DNA of 32,503 nucleotides from an uncultured bacterium. GTDB taxonomy: Bacteria > Verrucomicrobiota > Lentisphaeria > Oligosphaerales > Oligosphaeraceae. This document shows, one piece after another, positions 22,540 through 31,098 of the stretch. Location of the stretch: NCBI GenBank assembly GCA_902776645.1, contig CACYQT010000066.1, forward strand, positions 1 to 32,503, read 5' to 3'. Within the stretch, counting starts at the first letter, position 1; each line of letters starts with the position of its first letter. The position numbers and the translations under genes were made by a program. Below the pieces are notes generated by a model. It did no database searches. It worked only from the letters and a program-made list of their open reading frames with translations, and was not told the origin of the DNA.

Positions 22540-24204
22540 ATGAGTCAGATTTCCCCCTTGCAGGCGGCGCGCGCCACCTATCAGCCCAAACTTCCGGCCG
22601 TTCTGAGTGCATCCGGCCCGTTCGCGAAAGCCGTTCTCGGCAAAGCCACGAAATCCGTCGCCGACCAGGCGGCCATCAAGAAACTCTTCCCCGACACCTA
22701 CGGCCTGCCCGCCGTCAAGTTCGAGAAGGGCGCGAAGCGCAAGGTGAAGCCGTTGAACGTCGCCGTCATTCTGTCCGGCGGTCAGGCTCCTGGCGGACAT
22801 AACGTCATCGCAGGTCTTTACGATGGTTTGAAGGCGTTGAACGCGCAGTCCAAGCTGTACGGCTTCCTCGGCGGCCCCTCCGGCCTCATCGACAATAAAT
22901 ACATGCTGTTGACCGACGACATCATCGACGCGTATCGCAACACGGGCGGTTTCGACATGATCTGCTCCGGCCGCACGAAACTTGAAAAGCCCGAACAGTT
23001 CGACAAAGTCATCGTCAACTGCAAAGCTCTGGACATCAACGCCATCGTCATCATCGGCGGCGACGACTCCAACACGAACGCCTGCGTTTTGGCACAGTAC
23101 ATGATCGACAAGAAGACCGGCATCCAGGTCATCGGCTGCCCGAAGACCATCGACGGCGACCTGAAGAACGAATGGATCGAAGTCTCCTTCGGTTTTGACA
23201 CCGCCACGAAGGTCTATTCCGAACTGATCGGCAACATCATGCGCGACGCCAACTCCGCCCGCAAATACTGGCACTTCATCAAACTGATGGGCCGCTCCGC
23301 CTCCCATATCGCGTTGGAATGCGCCCTGCAGACGCATCCGAATGCGTGCATCATCTCCGAAGAGGTCCAGCAGAAGAACATCTCCCTCAACCAGATCGTG
23401 TGGGATCTGACGAATCTCGTCATCAAACGCGCCTCCAAGAAGTTGAACTTCGGCGTCGTGCTGGTTCCCGAAGGCTTGATCGAATTCGTTCCCGAACTGA
23501 ATCCGCTGATCGCCGAACTGAACGACTCCATGGCGGAAGGCACCGAACTGGGCGACCAGTTCAACGCGCTGCCGGACATGGACGCGAAGATCAAATTCGT
23601 CGAAGCCCATCTGAAGGGCGACAATCTCGCCGTCTTCAAGCCGCTGCCGACGTTTGTGAAGGCCCAGCTGCTCGGCGACCGCGACCCGCACGGCAACGTC
23701 CAGGTCTCCAAGATCGAGACGGAAAAACTGCTCATCGCGATGGTCGAAGCGAACATCAAGGCCTACAACGGCGCCACGGGCAACAACGTGAAGTTCTCCA
23801 CGCAGGCCCACTTCTTCGGCTATGAAGGCCGTTGCGCGGCTCCGTCGAACTTCGACGCCGACTACTGCTACGCGCTGGGCTACAACGCCTCCGCGTTGAT
23901 CGCCAACGATCTGACGGGTTACATGTCCTCCGTCCGCAACATCTCCAAGTCCGCCGACAAGTGGGAAGCGGGCGGCATCCCGCTGACCATGATGATGAAC
24001 ATGGAGCATCGCCATGGCAAAGACGTTCCCGTCATCAAGAAGGCTCTCGTCGAACTGGACGCCAAGCCGTTCAAGACCTTCGCCGCCAACCTCGACAAGT
24101 GGGCGGAAGAAGTCGATTTCGTCTATCCCGGCCCGATCCAGTACTTCGGCCCCGCGGAAGTCTGCGACCGCACGACGCTGACGCTGCAGCTGGAAAGAGC
24201 GTAA
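22540..24204 (+). CDS. pfp: Pyrophosphate-dependent 6-phosphofructokinase, long type
   Basis: From the ATG at 22540 (AAGGA eight bases upstream) the product is 554 residues, the size of the long PPi-PFK class found in plants, spirochaetes and other bacteria. It phosphorylates fructose 6-phosphate with pyrophosphate, reversibly. The motifs are [10 protein letters not shown] (79-88), GGDDSNTNA (173-181), where the second Asp marks PPi rather than ATP use, and [11 protein letters not shown] (200-210) with the PPi-type lysine and catalytic Asp. Codon choice is strongly biased to C-ending codons compared with the neighbours, as in highly expressed genes. It ends in a strong terminator. Confidence 0.95.
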   Translation: MSQISPLQAARATYQPKLPAVLSASGPFAKAVLGKATKSVADQAAIKKLFPDTYGLPAVKFEKGAKRKVKPLNVAVILSGGQAPGGHNVIAGLYDGLKALNAQSKLYGFLGGPSGLIDNKYMLLTDDIIDAYRNTGGFDMICSGRTKLEKPEQFDKVIVNCKALDINAIVIIGGDDSNTNACVLAQYMIDKKTGIQVIGCPKTIDGDLKNEWIEVSFGFDTATKVYSELIGNIMRDANSARKYWHFIKLMGRSASHIALECALQTHPNACIISEEVQQKNISLNQIVWDLTNLVIKRASKKLNFGVVLVPEGLIEFVPELNPLIAELNDSMAEGTELGDQFNALPDMDAKIKFVEAHLKGDNLAVFKPLPTFVKAQLLGDRDPHGNVQVSKIETEKLLIAMVEANIKAYNGATGNNVKFSTQAHFFGYEGRCAAPSNFDADYCYALGYNASALIANDLTGYMSSVRNISKSADKWEAGGIPLTMMMNMEHRHGKDVPVIKKALVELDAKPFKTFAANLDKWAEEVDFVYPGPIQYFGPAEVCDRTTLTLQLERA

Positions 24205-24216
24205 GGTATTGTTAAC

Positions 24217-24236
24217 GGTCCCGCGGGAGCGGGACC
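24217..24236. repeat. Perfect hairpin GGTCCCGC/GCGGGACC
   Basis: An eight-base stem with a GGGA loop stands between the PPi-PFK stop and its terminator. It is REP-like in look but of a different sequence from the family at 1-99. Confidence 0.5.
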
Positions 24237-24248
24237 TCCCGAAACCAA

Positions 24249-24286
24249 AGGCGCCCGAAGAAAGTTTCTTCGGGCGCCTGCGTTTT
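24249..24286. terminator. Rho-independent terminator between PPi-PFK and the oxidoreductase
   Basis: The long stem AGGCGCCCGAAGAAA (24249-24263) pairs with its exact reverse complement at 24265-24279 and is followed by GCGTTTTT. It serves the plus-strand pfp and lies at the tail of the converging gene. Confidence 0.92.
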
Positions 24287-24306
24287 TCAGAGAGAATGAA
24301 AATTGT

Positions 24307-25365
24307 TTAGATTTCCACTTCCTTGTTGAGGTCGGAGGACTTGTAGATGGCGTCGAGGACGCGCATCATGATGATGCCCTGTTCGCCTGTGGCGGGGACT
24401 TCGCCTTCGCCGTTGACGGCGGCGATGAACTTGCGGAGTTCATCCGCGAAGCCGTCGCGCTGCGAATCGTAGTCGAGCTTGATGTCGGCGGGGCGGTTGT
24501 CGTATTCGGTGAGGAGGACGACGTTGTTGCCTTCGAGCTTCACGCCACCTTTGTCGCCGAGAATCTCGATGCAGTTTTCCGGATGGGCATTGCAGGCCCA
24601 TGCGACTTCGAAGGAGAGGGTGGCCTTGTCGCCGAAGCGGATGAGGCCGGCGGCGTAGTCGTCAACGTCGAAGATGCCGTCCATTTTGGGTGGGCCTGCC
24701 CACATGGAGACGTAATGGTAGTCTTTGATGGGGGAGCCGAACTTGGAGTAGGTCTTCGCGGAGACGGCGGTGGGGTTCCACAGGCCGGTCACGTACATGG
24801 AGAGGTCGAGGGCGTGGACGGAGATGTCGATGATGCCGCCGCCGCCGGAGAGGGCCTTGGTGGTGAACCATCCGCCGAGGCCGGGGATGCCGCGGCGGCG
24901 GATGAGTTTGACGCGGATCTGATAGACGTTGCCGAGACGGCCGTCTTCGATCAGTTTCTTGATGATGTCGGCTTCCGTGGACTGGCGGCGGACCATGCCG
25001 ATCTGGAGGACTTTCTTGTTGGCGTCACGGGCGGCGACGACCTTGCGGGCGAGATCGGCGTTGAGGCACATCGGCTTTTCGAGCATGACGTTCTTGCCGG
25101 CGTTCAGGGCGTCGATGGCGATGGGGGCGTGCATGTTGTTGGGCACGCAGATGGAGACGGCTTCGATTTCAGGATTCTTCAGAAGTTCCTTGTAATCCGT
25201 GTAGGTGACGGGAACGCCATGGCGCTTGGCCTTTTCAGCAAGCTTGTCCGGCAGGATGTCGCACAGGGCGACGAGTTCCGCGTCTGCCACTTTTTTGTAG
25301 GCGTCCGCGTGAACCGAACCGATCGTACCGGCACCGATGATACCGACTTTGATTTTTCTGCTCAT
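24307..25365 (-). CDS. Gfo/Idh/MocA family oxidoreductase
   Basis: The 352-residue product has an N-terminal Rossmann fold with VGIIGAGTIGSVHA (7-20), the family signature EKP at 96-98, and a C-terminal domain with the conserved GGGGIIDISVHALD (about 174-187) containing the catalytic-site Asp and His. Such enzymes oxidise or reduce sugars, inositols or their derivatives with NAD(P). AAGG precedes the ATG by about eight bases. No signal peptide is present. Neighbouring sugar genes fit a carbohydrate role; the substrate is not known. Confidence 0.9.
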   Translation of the reverse strand: MSRKIKVGIIGAGTIGSVHADAYKKVADAELVALCDILPDKLAEKAKRHGVPVTYTDYKELLKNPEIEAVSICVPNNMHAPIAIDALNAGKNVMLEKPMCLNADLARKVVAARDANKKVLQIGMVRRQSTEADIIKKLIEDGRLGNVYQIRVKLIRRRGIPGLGGWFTTKALSGGGGIIDISVHALDLSMYVTGLWNPTAVSAKTYSKFGSPIKDYHYVSMWAGPPKMDGIFDVDDYAAGLIRFGDKATLSFEVAWACNAHPENCIEILGDKGGVKLEGNNVVLLTEYDNRPADIKLDYDSQRDGFADELRKFIAAVNGEGEVPATGEQGIIMMRVLDAIYKSSDLNKEVEI

Positions 25366-25469
25366 GTTCTGACCTTTGTTGTTTGTGGTTGCATGATCCG
25401 CCGGAAATCGGCGGTTTTCATTTACTATTAGTTATTGTAATGTCTGAATTGAAGTTTTCAATCGACATC

Positions 25470-25823
25470 CTATTTTCTTTCACGCGAAATGCGGATGGCC
25501 GCCGCGTTGAGGCCCGGGCAGGGCAGCGGTTTGGTCACCTGCAGATCGACGCGGCGCACTTTCGGATCCTCCAGGCAGAAGGTGGCGACGGCGCCCGCGA
25601 GGGCTTCGATGAGATGGAAGCTCGTGCCTTCCGCGAAATCGATGATCTTCCGGACCAAGTTGCCGTAATCGACGGTTTTGTTCAGATCGTCGCTTCTGGC
25701 GGCTTCGTCAAGGTCCAAAAAGAGTTCAACGGATATTTTGACGAGACGGCGTCTCGTTCGTTCTTCTGGATCGCATCCGAGGATGCATGAGACGGTGATG
25801 TCTCTGAGGAAAATGGAATCCAT
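25470..25823 (-). CDS. folB: Dihydroneopterin aldolase
   Basis: From the ATG at 25823 the product is 117 residues, the usual FolB size. It has the start DSIFLRDITVSCILGCDPEE (2-21), TVDYGNLV with the active-site tyrosine (about 51-58), FHLIEALAGAVA with the glutamate (about 69-80), and the terminal KPLPCPGLNAAAIRISR. It splits dihydroneopterin in folate biosynthesis. AAGGA precedes this ATG by seven bases. The start lies two bases after the TGA of the acyltransferase, so translation is likely coupled. Confidence 0.92.
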   Translation of the reverse strand: MDSIFLRDITVSCILGCDPEERTRRRLVKISVELFLDLDEAARSDDLNKTVDYGNLVRKIIDFAEGTSFHLIEALAGAVATFCLEDPKVRRVDLQVTKPLPCPGLNAAAIRISRERK

Positions 25824-25825
25824 GG

Positions 25826-26820
25826 TCATCCTTTGGTTGTTGGTGTATCGTTGTTGCATGCGCCCTGCGCCATGAGCGGCTCAGGGCATGGGTAAGGTCG
25901 TTTGACAGCGTAAAACGGAAAACGTTTCGCGAAATCGTCCGTTGCGTTGGAGGGAATGTACCGCCAGCGATGGTACGTCCACAGATATTGTTCCGGAAAT
26001 TGGCGGATGAGCGTCTCGTTCGCCTTGAGGAGGGCCTGCGCAAGCGATTCGCTGTCCGGATATTCATCCGCTGTTTTCGGCAGCTGGATGAAGTGAAATT
26101 CGAATTTGCCGTCTGCATTTCGGACGGATGCGCCGACGACGACGGGCAGGTGGAGCCGCTGCGCAAGCAGGGCGGGAAGCGTGCTGGACGGCGCTGGGAG
26201 GCCGAAGAAATCCAGAAAGACGCCGCCGTCCGCCGGACTGAGGTTCTGGTCCGGCAGGAAACCGACGGAATAGCCCTCCCGCAGGGCGCCGATGACTTTC
26301 CGCCCCGCGCCTTTGCGCGGGATGATGACGAGGCCGTTGTGCTGACGGGCGTTTTCAATGAGCGTGTTCAGCTTTTCGTTGCGGAACATTTCCGCGACGG
26401 CGGCTGCCTTGAAACCGAAGCAGGGGATGGCCTGCCCGAAAATCTCCCAGTTGCCTAAGTGCGGCAGGCAGAGGATGAAATTGCTTTTGTCGACGATTTC
26501 ACGGATGGATTCGTCCGGCGGAATCGTGCAGGCCTTGACCATTTCCGGATGCTTGAGGACGCGGAGGAAGTCGATGCCGAAACGGACGGTGTGGACGGCG
26601 TTGCGGAAGGCCAGTTCGCGCCGCTCGTCTTCCGCCATTTCGGGGAAGGCGACATTGAGATTGGCGCGGATGTTCTTGTAGGCGCCGATGTTCAGAAGCC
26701 TGATGACTTTTGCGATCGCCTTTGACAAAACGAGCCGACGACGGAGACGAGCGGCGGCGTCATCATGTTCATGATGGCGTCGGTGATGGCTCTTTTGATG
26801 ATTTTCGCTTTGGAAGGCAT
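25826..26820 (-). CDS. LpxL/HtrB-like lipid A acyltransferase, with a frameshift near its 5' end
   Basis: The main frame (TTG 26728 to the TGA at 25826) encodes 300 residues of the lysophospholipid/lipid A acyltransferase family. It contains the catalytic H-x4-E in LPHLGNWEIF, IPRKGAGRKVIGALREG, GFLPDQNLSPADGGVFLDFFG and the end YLWTYHRWRY. It begins abruptly at SKAIAKVIRLLNIG, missing the usual N-terminal part. That part is present just upstream in another frame, MPSKAKIIKRAITDAIMNMM through VVGSF, from the ATG at 26820. The frames join if a run of four T (minus strand, 26727-26730) had five. Joined length is 331 residues, normal for LpxL. It may be a real mutation, slippage site or sequence error. 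It acylates lipid A at the inner membrane. Confidence 0.85.
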
Positions 26821-27027
26821 GACGGACGGCTCGTGTTGGGCTTGGTCAAATGATATGTCCATACACAATACAGCCAAAGACGGAAAAAGCCAGAAAAACA
26901 AAATGTGAACACGGAGGATTTCTGATTTATAAAAAGGAGGAAAAGAACGTCTCTGATGGATTGCAATTTGTTGTGAATCATGTATGTTAAACAGATTTTT
27001 AGTGTTTGTTCAACCCATGGATTCAAA

Positions 27028-27597
27028 ATGTTGAAAAATGTAATGCTATGCGGAGTCGGCGGGCAGGGGATCCTGTTCGCCGCGAAGATCATCGCCGCCG
27101 CGGCGGAATTGTCCGGCTATGATGTGACGACGAACGAGTTGCACGGGATGGCGCAGAGAGGCGGCTCCGTGACGGCGCAGGTCCGTTTCGGGGACGGCTT
27201 CCATTCGCCTTTGTTCCGTGAAGGCGAGGCGGACGTGCTGTGCGCTTTGGAGCCCGTGGAAGGGCTTCGTTGTGCGCATTGGCTGAAGGCGGACGGAAAG
27301 GCCGCCGTCTCCGCCCAACGGCTGATTCCTGTGACGGTTTCGACGGGGCGTGCGACGTATCCGGCGGATCTGGACGAACGGCTTGCGCGTTCGTTCAAGA
27401 CGCTGAAGTACATCGACTGCTGCGCCATCGCGTTGAAGCTGGGCGATTTGCGTCTTGCGAACACGGTGATGGTCGGCGCGTTGTCAAGTTGGCTTGATCT
27501 GCCGGAGAGCAGCTGGCGGGCCGCGGTTGAACGCAGTGTGAAGTCTGGGATGGTAGAAAACAACATGGCGGCCTTGAAGGCCGGACAGGAGGCTTGA
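27028..27597 (+). CDS. iorB: Indolepyruvate:ferredoxin oxidoreductase, beta subunit
   Basis: From the ATG at 27028 the product is 189 residues. The start KNVMLCGVGGQGILFAAKII fits family members, so I reject the frame's upstream ATG (26980). Further motifs are NELHGMAQRGGSVTAQVRFG (about 37-56) and ADVLCALEPVEGLR (about 68-81). It forms the gamma/beta half of the enzyme that oxidatively decarboxylates arylpyruvates to aryl-acetyl-CoA with ferredoxin. The TGA at 27595 lies two bases before the start of the CoA ligase, so the two are coupled. The alpha subunit is at 29208, separated by that gene and a repeat. Confidence 0.93.
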   Translation: MLKNVMLCGVGGQGILFAAKIIAAAAELSGYDVTTNELHGMAQRGGSVTAQVRFGDGFHSPLFREGEADVLCALEPVEGLRCAHWLKADGKAAVSAQRLIPVTVSTGRATYPADLDERLARSFKTLKYIDCCAIALKLGDLRLANTVMVGALSSWLDLPESSWRAAVERSVKSGMVENNMAALKAGQEA

Positions 27598-27599
27598 AA

Positions 27600-28904
27600 A
27601 TGTCGGTTCGTGAAAGTTCCTTTTACAATCATGTCGATGAAACGTTGAACAGAAGCCAGCTTGAAGCCATTCAGGATGAACGGCTTCGCAACATCGTCCG
27701 CCACACGCAGGCGCACAATGCGTTTTTTGCGGAACGCTACAAGGAAGCGGGCGTGGACGCCGCGACGTTCAAGGGGCTGGAAGATCTTGAGAAGCTGCCG
27801 TTCATGAGCAAGAAGGATTTCCGCACGCAGTATCCGGACGGCATGTGCTGCGTCGACCGCAGCAAAATCATCGAGATGCACATGTCCAGCGGCACGAGCG
27901 GCACGCCCGTCGTCATGCTCTACACGCAGCACGATCTCGACCAGTGGGCGGAATGCATGGCCCGCTGCTATGTGATGGCCGGCCTGAAGAAGACGGACAC
28001 GATCCAGATCACGCCCGGATTCGGCCTGTTCAACGGCGGTTTCGGTTGCTACCATGGTGCGCGGGCGGCCGGTTTGTTCATCGTTCCCGCCGGCCCCGGC
28101 AACACGGAACGGCAGGTCCGTCTGGCCCATGACATGAAGACGAACGGCTTCGTGTGCGTCGTGTCGTATGCGACGCGCATCATGGAAGTCCGCGAGAAGA
28201 TGGGCGTGGAGCTGCCGAACCTGCGCGTCGCGATCTGCGGCGCGGAATCGTTCACGCCGGAGATGAAGACACGCCTGCGCGAAGGCCTGGGCGTCGAACC
28301 TTATGATATCTACGGCATGACGGAGACGGGCGGCATCGGCACGCTCGGACAGGACTGCCAGTACCACAACGGCATCCATGTCTGGGAAGACCATTATGTT
28401 GTTGAAATCATTGATCCTGTTACGCTTAAGCATGTTCCCGACGGCGAAATCGGCGAACTCGTCGTGACGGCTTTGACGCGCGAGGCGATTCCCGTCATCC
28501 GTTTCCGCACGGGCGATTTGACGCGCGTCGTTTCGAAGGATTGCTGCGAATGCGGCCGTACGCATGTCCGTCTGGACACGATCAAGGGGCGCATCGACGA
28601 CATGCTGATCATCAAAGGCGTCAACTTCTTCCCCGCGCAGGTCGAACAGGCCCTCCTGAAGATCAAGGGCGTCCTGCCGAACTACCGCATGATCATCAAC
28701 GAAGTGAATGGCGTGAAGAACCTCCGTGTCGAAGTCGAAGCCGAAAAGGGCGTGACGGGCTACATGGTTGAGAAGCAGCTGAAGGAGACGCTTGGATTCT
28801 CGCCGGACGGCGACATCTTCGCGCCCGGCACGCTGCCGCAGACGGAAGGCAAGGCGAAACGCGTCTTCTTCCAGAAGGACGGCGTCGATGTCCCGAAGCT
28901 CTGA
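27600..28904 (+). CDS. paaK: Phenylacetate-CoA ligase family protein
   Basis: From the ATG at 27600 (AGGAGG seven bases upstream) the product is 434 residues, normal for PaaK. It has the AMP-binding loop MSSGTSGTPVVM (about 95-106), YGMTETGGIGT (about 238-248), FRTGDLTRVV (about 302-311), the CCECGR cysteine motif and the C-terminal VNFFPAQVEQALLKIKG. It joins aryl acids and CoA with ATP, or runs in reverse. Next to iorB it probably handles aryl-acetyl-CoA made from aromatic amino acids by IorAB. Codons ending in C/G are frequent. Confidence 0.9.
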   Translation: MSVRESSFYNHVDETLNRSQLEAIQDERLRNIVRHTQAHNAFFAERYKEAGVDAATFKGLEDLEKLPFMSKKDFRTQYPDGMCCVDRSKIIEMHMSSGTSGTPVVMLYTQHDLDQWAECMARCYVMAGLKKTDTIQITPGFGLFNGGFGCYHGARAAGLFIVPAGPGNTERQVRLAHDMKTNGFVCVVSYATRIMEVREKMGVELPNLRVAICGAESFTPEMKTRLREGLGVEPYDIYGMTETGGIGTLGQDCQYHNGIHVWEDHYVVEIIDPVTLKHVPDGEIGELVVTALTREAIPVIRFRTGDLTRVVSKDCCECGRTHVRLDTIKGRIDDMLIIKGVNFFPAQVEQALLKIKGVLPNYRMIINEVNGVKNLRVEVEAEKGVTGYMVEKQLKETLGFSPDGDIFAPGTLPQTEGKAKRVFFQKDGVDVPKL

Positions 28905-28967
28905 GCCGCTTCTTTTATACCACGAAAAGACTTAGAGCGGCAAGTCGCGGCTGAAAACGTTGGTTGA

Positions 28968-29092
28968 ACCACGAATGGACACGACTGGACACGAATGCCT
29001 CGCCGCCGGGCCGTCAATCTTCTGAAGAATTTGTTTGGTCATAATGAATTCTGAAGGCTGAAGAATCAACGGCTCCGGCGGCTCGGCGGTTG
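28968..29092. repeat. Composite interspersed repeat, copy 2 (10-bp array plus 95-bp core)
   Basis: Three 10-bp units run ACCACGAATG, GACACGACTG, GACACGAATG (28968-28997). They are followed directly by the 95-bp core (28998-29092) seen at 531-625, with the same inverted ends (CCGCCGGGCC and GGCTCGGCGG). The array unit differs from that of copy 1 but has the same period and position. It lies in the 303-base gap between paaK and iorA; the rest of the gap (29093-29207) holds nothing I recognise. Confidence 0.8.
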
Positions 29093-29207
29093 TCATCGCT
29101 TCGCTGAGACGGGAACGGCATCATGCGAAAGTTCGCCGCCGTAATGAATATCTTTGTGAAAAGAATAATCAATAGTAGTACAGAAAGTTTTTATTGATTC
29201 AGAAAAA

Positions 29208-30944
29208 ATGAAAAAGTTGTTGTCAGGCAATGAGGCGTTGGCGCGTGGCGCATGGGAGGCCGGCGTGCGGGCCGCGTTCGGTTATCCGGGAACCCCTTCG
29301 ACGGAGATTCTCGAAAATCTCGTGAAATACGACGGGCCGTACTGCGAATGGTCGCCGAATGAAAAAGTGGCCATGGAGGCGGCGGCTGGCGCGGCGATCG
29401 GCGGCGCCCGAAGCATGGTGACCATGAAACTGGTCGGTCTGAACGTGGCGGCGGATCCGATGATGACGCTGTCGTACATCGGTGTGGTCGGCGGCATGGT
29501 GATCGTCGTCGCGGACGACCCCGGCATGAATTCCTCCCAGACGGAGCAGGACACGCGGCACTATGCGCGGCTGGCGAAGCTGCCCGTTTTGGAGCCCGGC
29601 AGCGCCGTCGAATGCCGTGAATACATGATGAAGGCGTTCGATATTTCCGAAAAGTACCGTTGCCCCGTCATCATCCGGACGACGACTTGCGTGAGCCATT
29701 CGCGCTTTTTGTGCGAAGTCGGTGAGCGCCGTGAGAGCAAGGATTCCGCCTTCGAACACAATCCGTCGCAGTTCTGTCCGCTGCCGATCTGGGGCCGCAA
29801 ATTGCGTCGTGACGTGGAGGAGCGGATGGTCGCGCAGGCGGCGGAAGCCTGCGGAAGTTCTTTGAATCAAGAATTCAAGCGTGGAACGAAGCTCGGCATC
29901 ATCTCGTCCAGCGTCGCGGCGTTGCACTGCCTGGACGCGTTTCCGGAAGCCTCCGTTCTGAAGCTTGGCTGGGCATGGCCGTTTCCAGATGAGCTGATCC
30001 GTGATTTCGCGTCGCGGATGGATCACGTCGCCGTGATTGAAGAAGGCGATCCAATTCTGGAAGAGCATGTGAAGTCGCTCGGCATCGCGTGCGACGGCAA
30101 GAACGTCGTTCCGCGCTGCGGCGAATTGACGCCGATCGTCATTCAGGGCGTGAAGGCGCGTCTGGAAGGAACGGAAGCTCCTGTCGCCACGCCAGTTGCG
30201 GATGCGAATGACCTGCCAGGCCGCCCGCCGATGCTCTGCGCTGGCTGCCCGCATCGCGGCATTTTCTTCGGCTTGACGAAATACGACGTGATCGTGACGG
30301 GCGACATCGGCTGCTACAGCCTGGGCGTCTTCCCGCCGTTGTCCCGTACGGATACGATTCTGTGCATGGGCGGCGGCTTCACGGTCGCGCATGGCATGGT
30401 GCAGGCCGGTGAGAAACGGCCCGTCGTCGGCATCGTCGGCGATTCGACGTTCTTCCATTCCGGCATGACCGGCCTGCTGAACATGGTCTACAACCAAGGC
30501 AAGGCGATTCTGATCGTCGTTGACAACCGGACGACCGCCATGACGGGCCATCAGGACCATCCCGGAACGGGACGCACGCTGATGGGCAAGCCGACGGCGG
30601 AAGCGTCGATTGAAAAGATCGCCGAAGCATGCGGCGTCAAGCGGATTCGCGTCGTGAATCCGTATGATTTGAAGCAAGTCGACGATGTTTTGAAAGAGTC
30701 GTTGGCCGCCGACGAGATGACGCTGATCATCTCCCGTGCGCCGTGCATCCTGAAGGAACGCCGCCAGCTTGGCCCGAAGCCGTCCGTCGATACGGCGGCC
30801 TGCAAGAAATGCAAGGCGTGTCTGAAGCTTGGCTGCCCCGCGATCGAACTGAGCGACGCGAAGGCTGCGCCGTCCGTCAATGCGAACCTCTGCATCGGCT
30901 GCGGCCTTTGTGTCCAGACGTGCAAGTTCGGCGCGATGAAGTGA
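29208..30944 (+). CDS. iorA: Indolepyruvate:ferredoxin oxidoreductase, alpha subunit
   Basis: The 578-residue product has an N-terminal pyrimidine-binding domain (GNEALARGAWEAGV, AFGYPGTPSTEI), a thiamine diphosphate-binding domain with VTGDIGCYSLG (about 364-374) and GDSTFFHSG (about 409-417), and a C-terminal ferredoxin domain with two 4Fe-4S motifs: C-x2-C-x2-C-x4-CP in ACKKCKACLKLGCP and C-x2-C-x2-C-x3-C in CIGCGLCVQTC. It works with IorB to decarboxylate arylpyruvates and pass electrons to ferredoxin. Unusually it is last in the set and separated from iorB by paaK and the repeat. No clear ribosome binding site is seen before the ATG. Confidence 0.95.
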   Translation: MKKLLSGNEALARGAWEAGVRAAFGYPGTPSTEILENLVKYDGPYCEWSPNEKVAMEAAAGAAIGGARSMVTMKLVGLNVAADPMMTLSYIGVVGGMVIVVADDPGMNSSQTEQDTRHYARLAKLPVLEPGSAVECREYMMKAFDISEKYRCPVIIRTTTCVSHSRFLCEVGERRESKDSAFEHNPSQFCPLPIWGRKLRRDVEERMVAQAAEACGSSLNQEFKRGTKLGIISSSVAALHCLDAFPEASVLKLGWAWPFPDELIRDFASRMDHVAVIEEGDPILEEHVKSLGIACDGKNVVPRCGELTPIVIQGVKARLEGTEAPVATPVADANDLPGRPPMLCAGCPHRGIFFGLTKYDVIVTGDIGCYSLGVFPPLSRTDTILCMGGGFTVAHGMVQAGEKRPVVGIVGDSTFFHSGMTGLLNMVYNQGKAILIVVDNRTTAMTGHQDHPGTGRTLMGKPTAEASIEKIAEACGVKRIRVVNPYDLKQVDDVLKESLAADEMTLIISRAPCILKERRQLGPKPSVDTAACKKCKACLKLGCPAIELSDAKAAPSVNANLCIGCGLCVQTCKFGAMK

Positions 30945-30974
30945 TATTAATATTAAGGTAAAGAGAAAGGGTAC

Positions 30975-31082
30975 CTAGAGCTTCTAGAGCCGCTAGAACT
31001 TCTAGAGCCTCTAGAGCTTCTAGAGCCGCTAGAACTTCTAGAGCTTCTAGAGCCGCTAGAACTTCTAGAGCTTCTAGAAAGA
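30975..31082. repeat. CTAGAGCNN tandem array C (9-bp units, 27-bp higher order)
   Basis: Twelve exact 9-bp steps all start CTAGA: the variants CTAGAGCTT, CTAGAGCCG and CTAGAACTT recur in that order as a 27-bp higher unit, with one extra CTAGAGCCT and a final CTAGAAAGA. It fills most of the gap between iorA and the methyltransferase gene. Two reading frames stay open but there is no start or ribosome binding site. Confidence 0.95.
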
Positions 31083-31098
31083 TCTATTTTTAGTGTTA

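Noticed and set aside
22519..24015. Minus-strand frame (498 codons) opposite PPi-PFK
   Set aside because: Antisense shadow of a confidently identified enzyme. The translation is low-complexity in composition with no motif.
26934..26980. AAGGAGG followed by a six-codon frame before iorB, considered as a leader peptide
   Set aside because: The spacing to the ATG is about 15 bases, too long, and there is no attenuator structure after it.
28905..28941. Possible terminator after paaK (GCCGCT with AGCGGC)
   Set aside because: The stem is short, the loop long and there is no T run after it.
29223..30677. Minus-strand frame (484 codons) opposite iorA, and a similar one at 27117-28565 opposite paaK
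   Set aside because: Both lie wholly over genes with strong motifs and consist of His/Arg/Asp-rich shadow sequence.
30975..31082. CTAG array as a CRISPR array
   Set aside because: Units are 9 bp with no spacers and no cas genes nearby.
30975..31082. CTAG array as coding for a tripeptide repeat (Leu-Glu-Leu type)
   Set aside because: Two frames are open through the array but there is no start codon with a ribosome binding site, and no continuation into either neighbour in frame.
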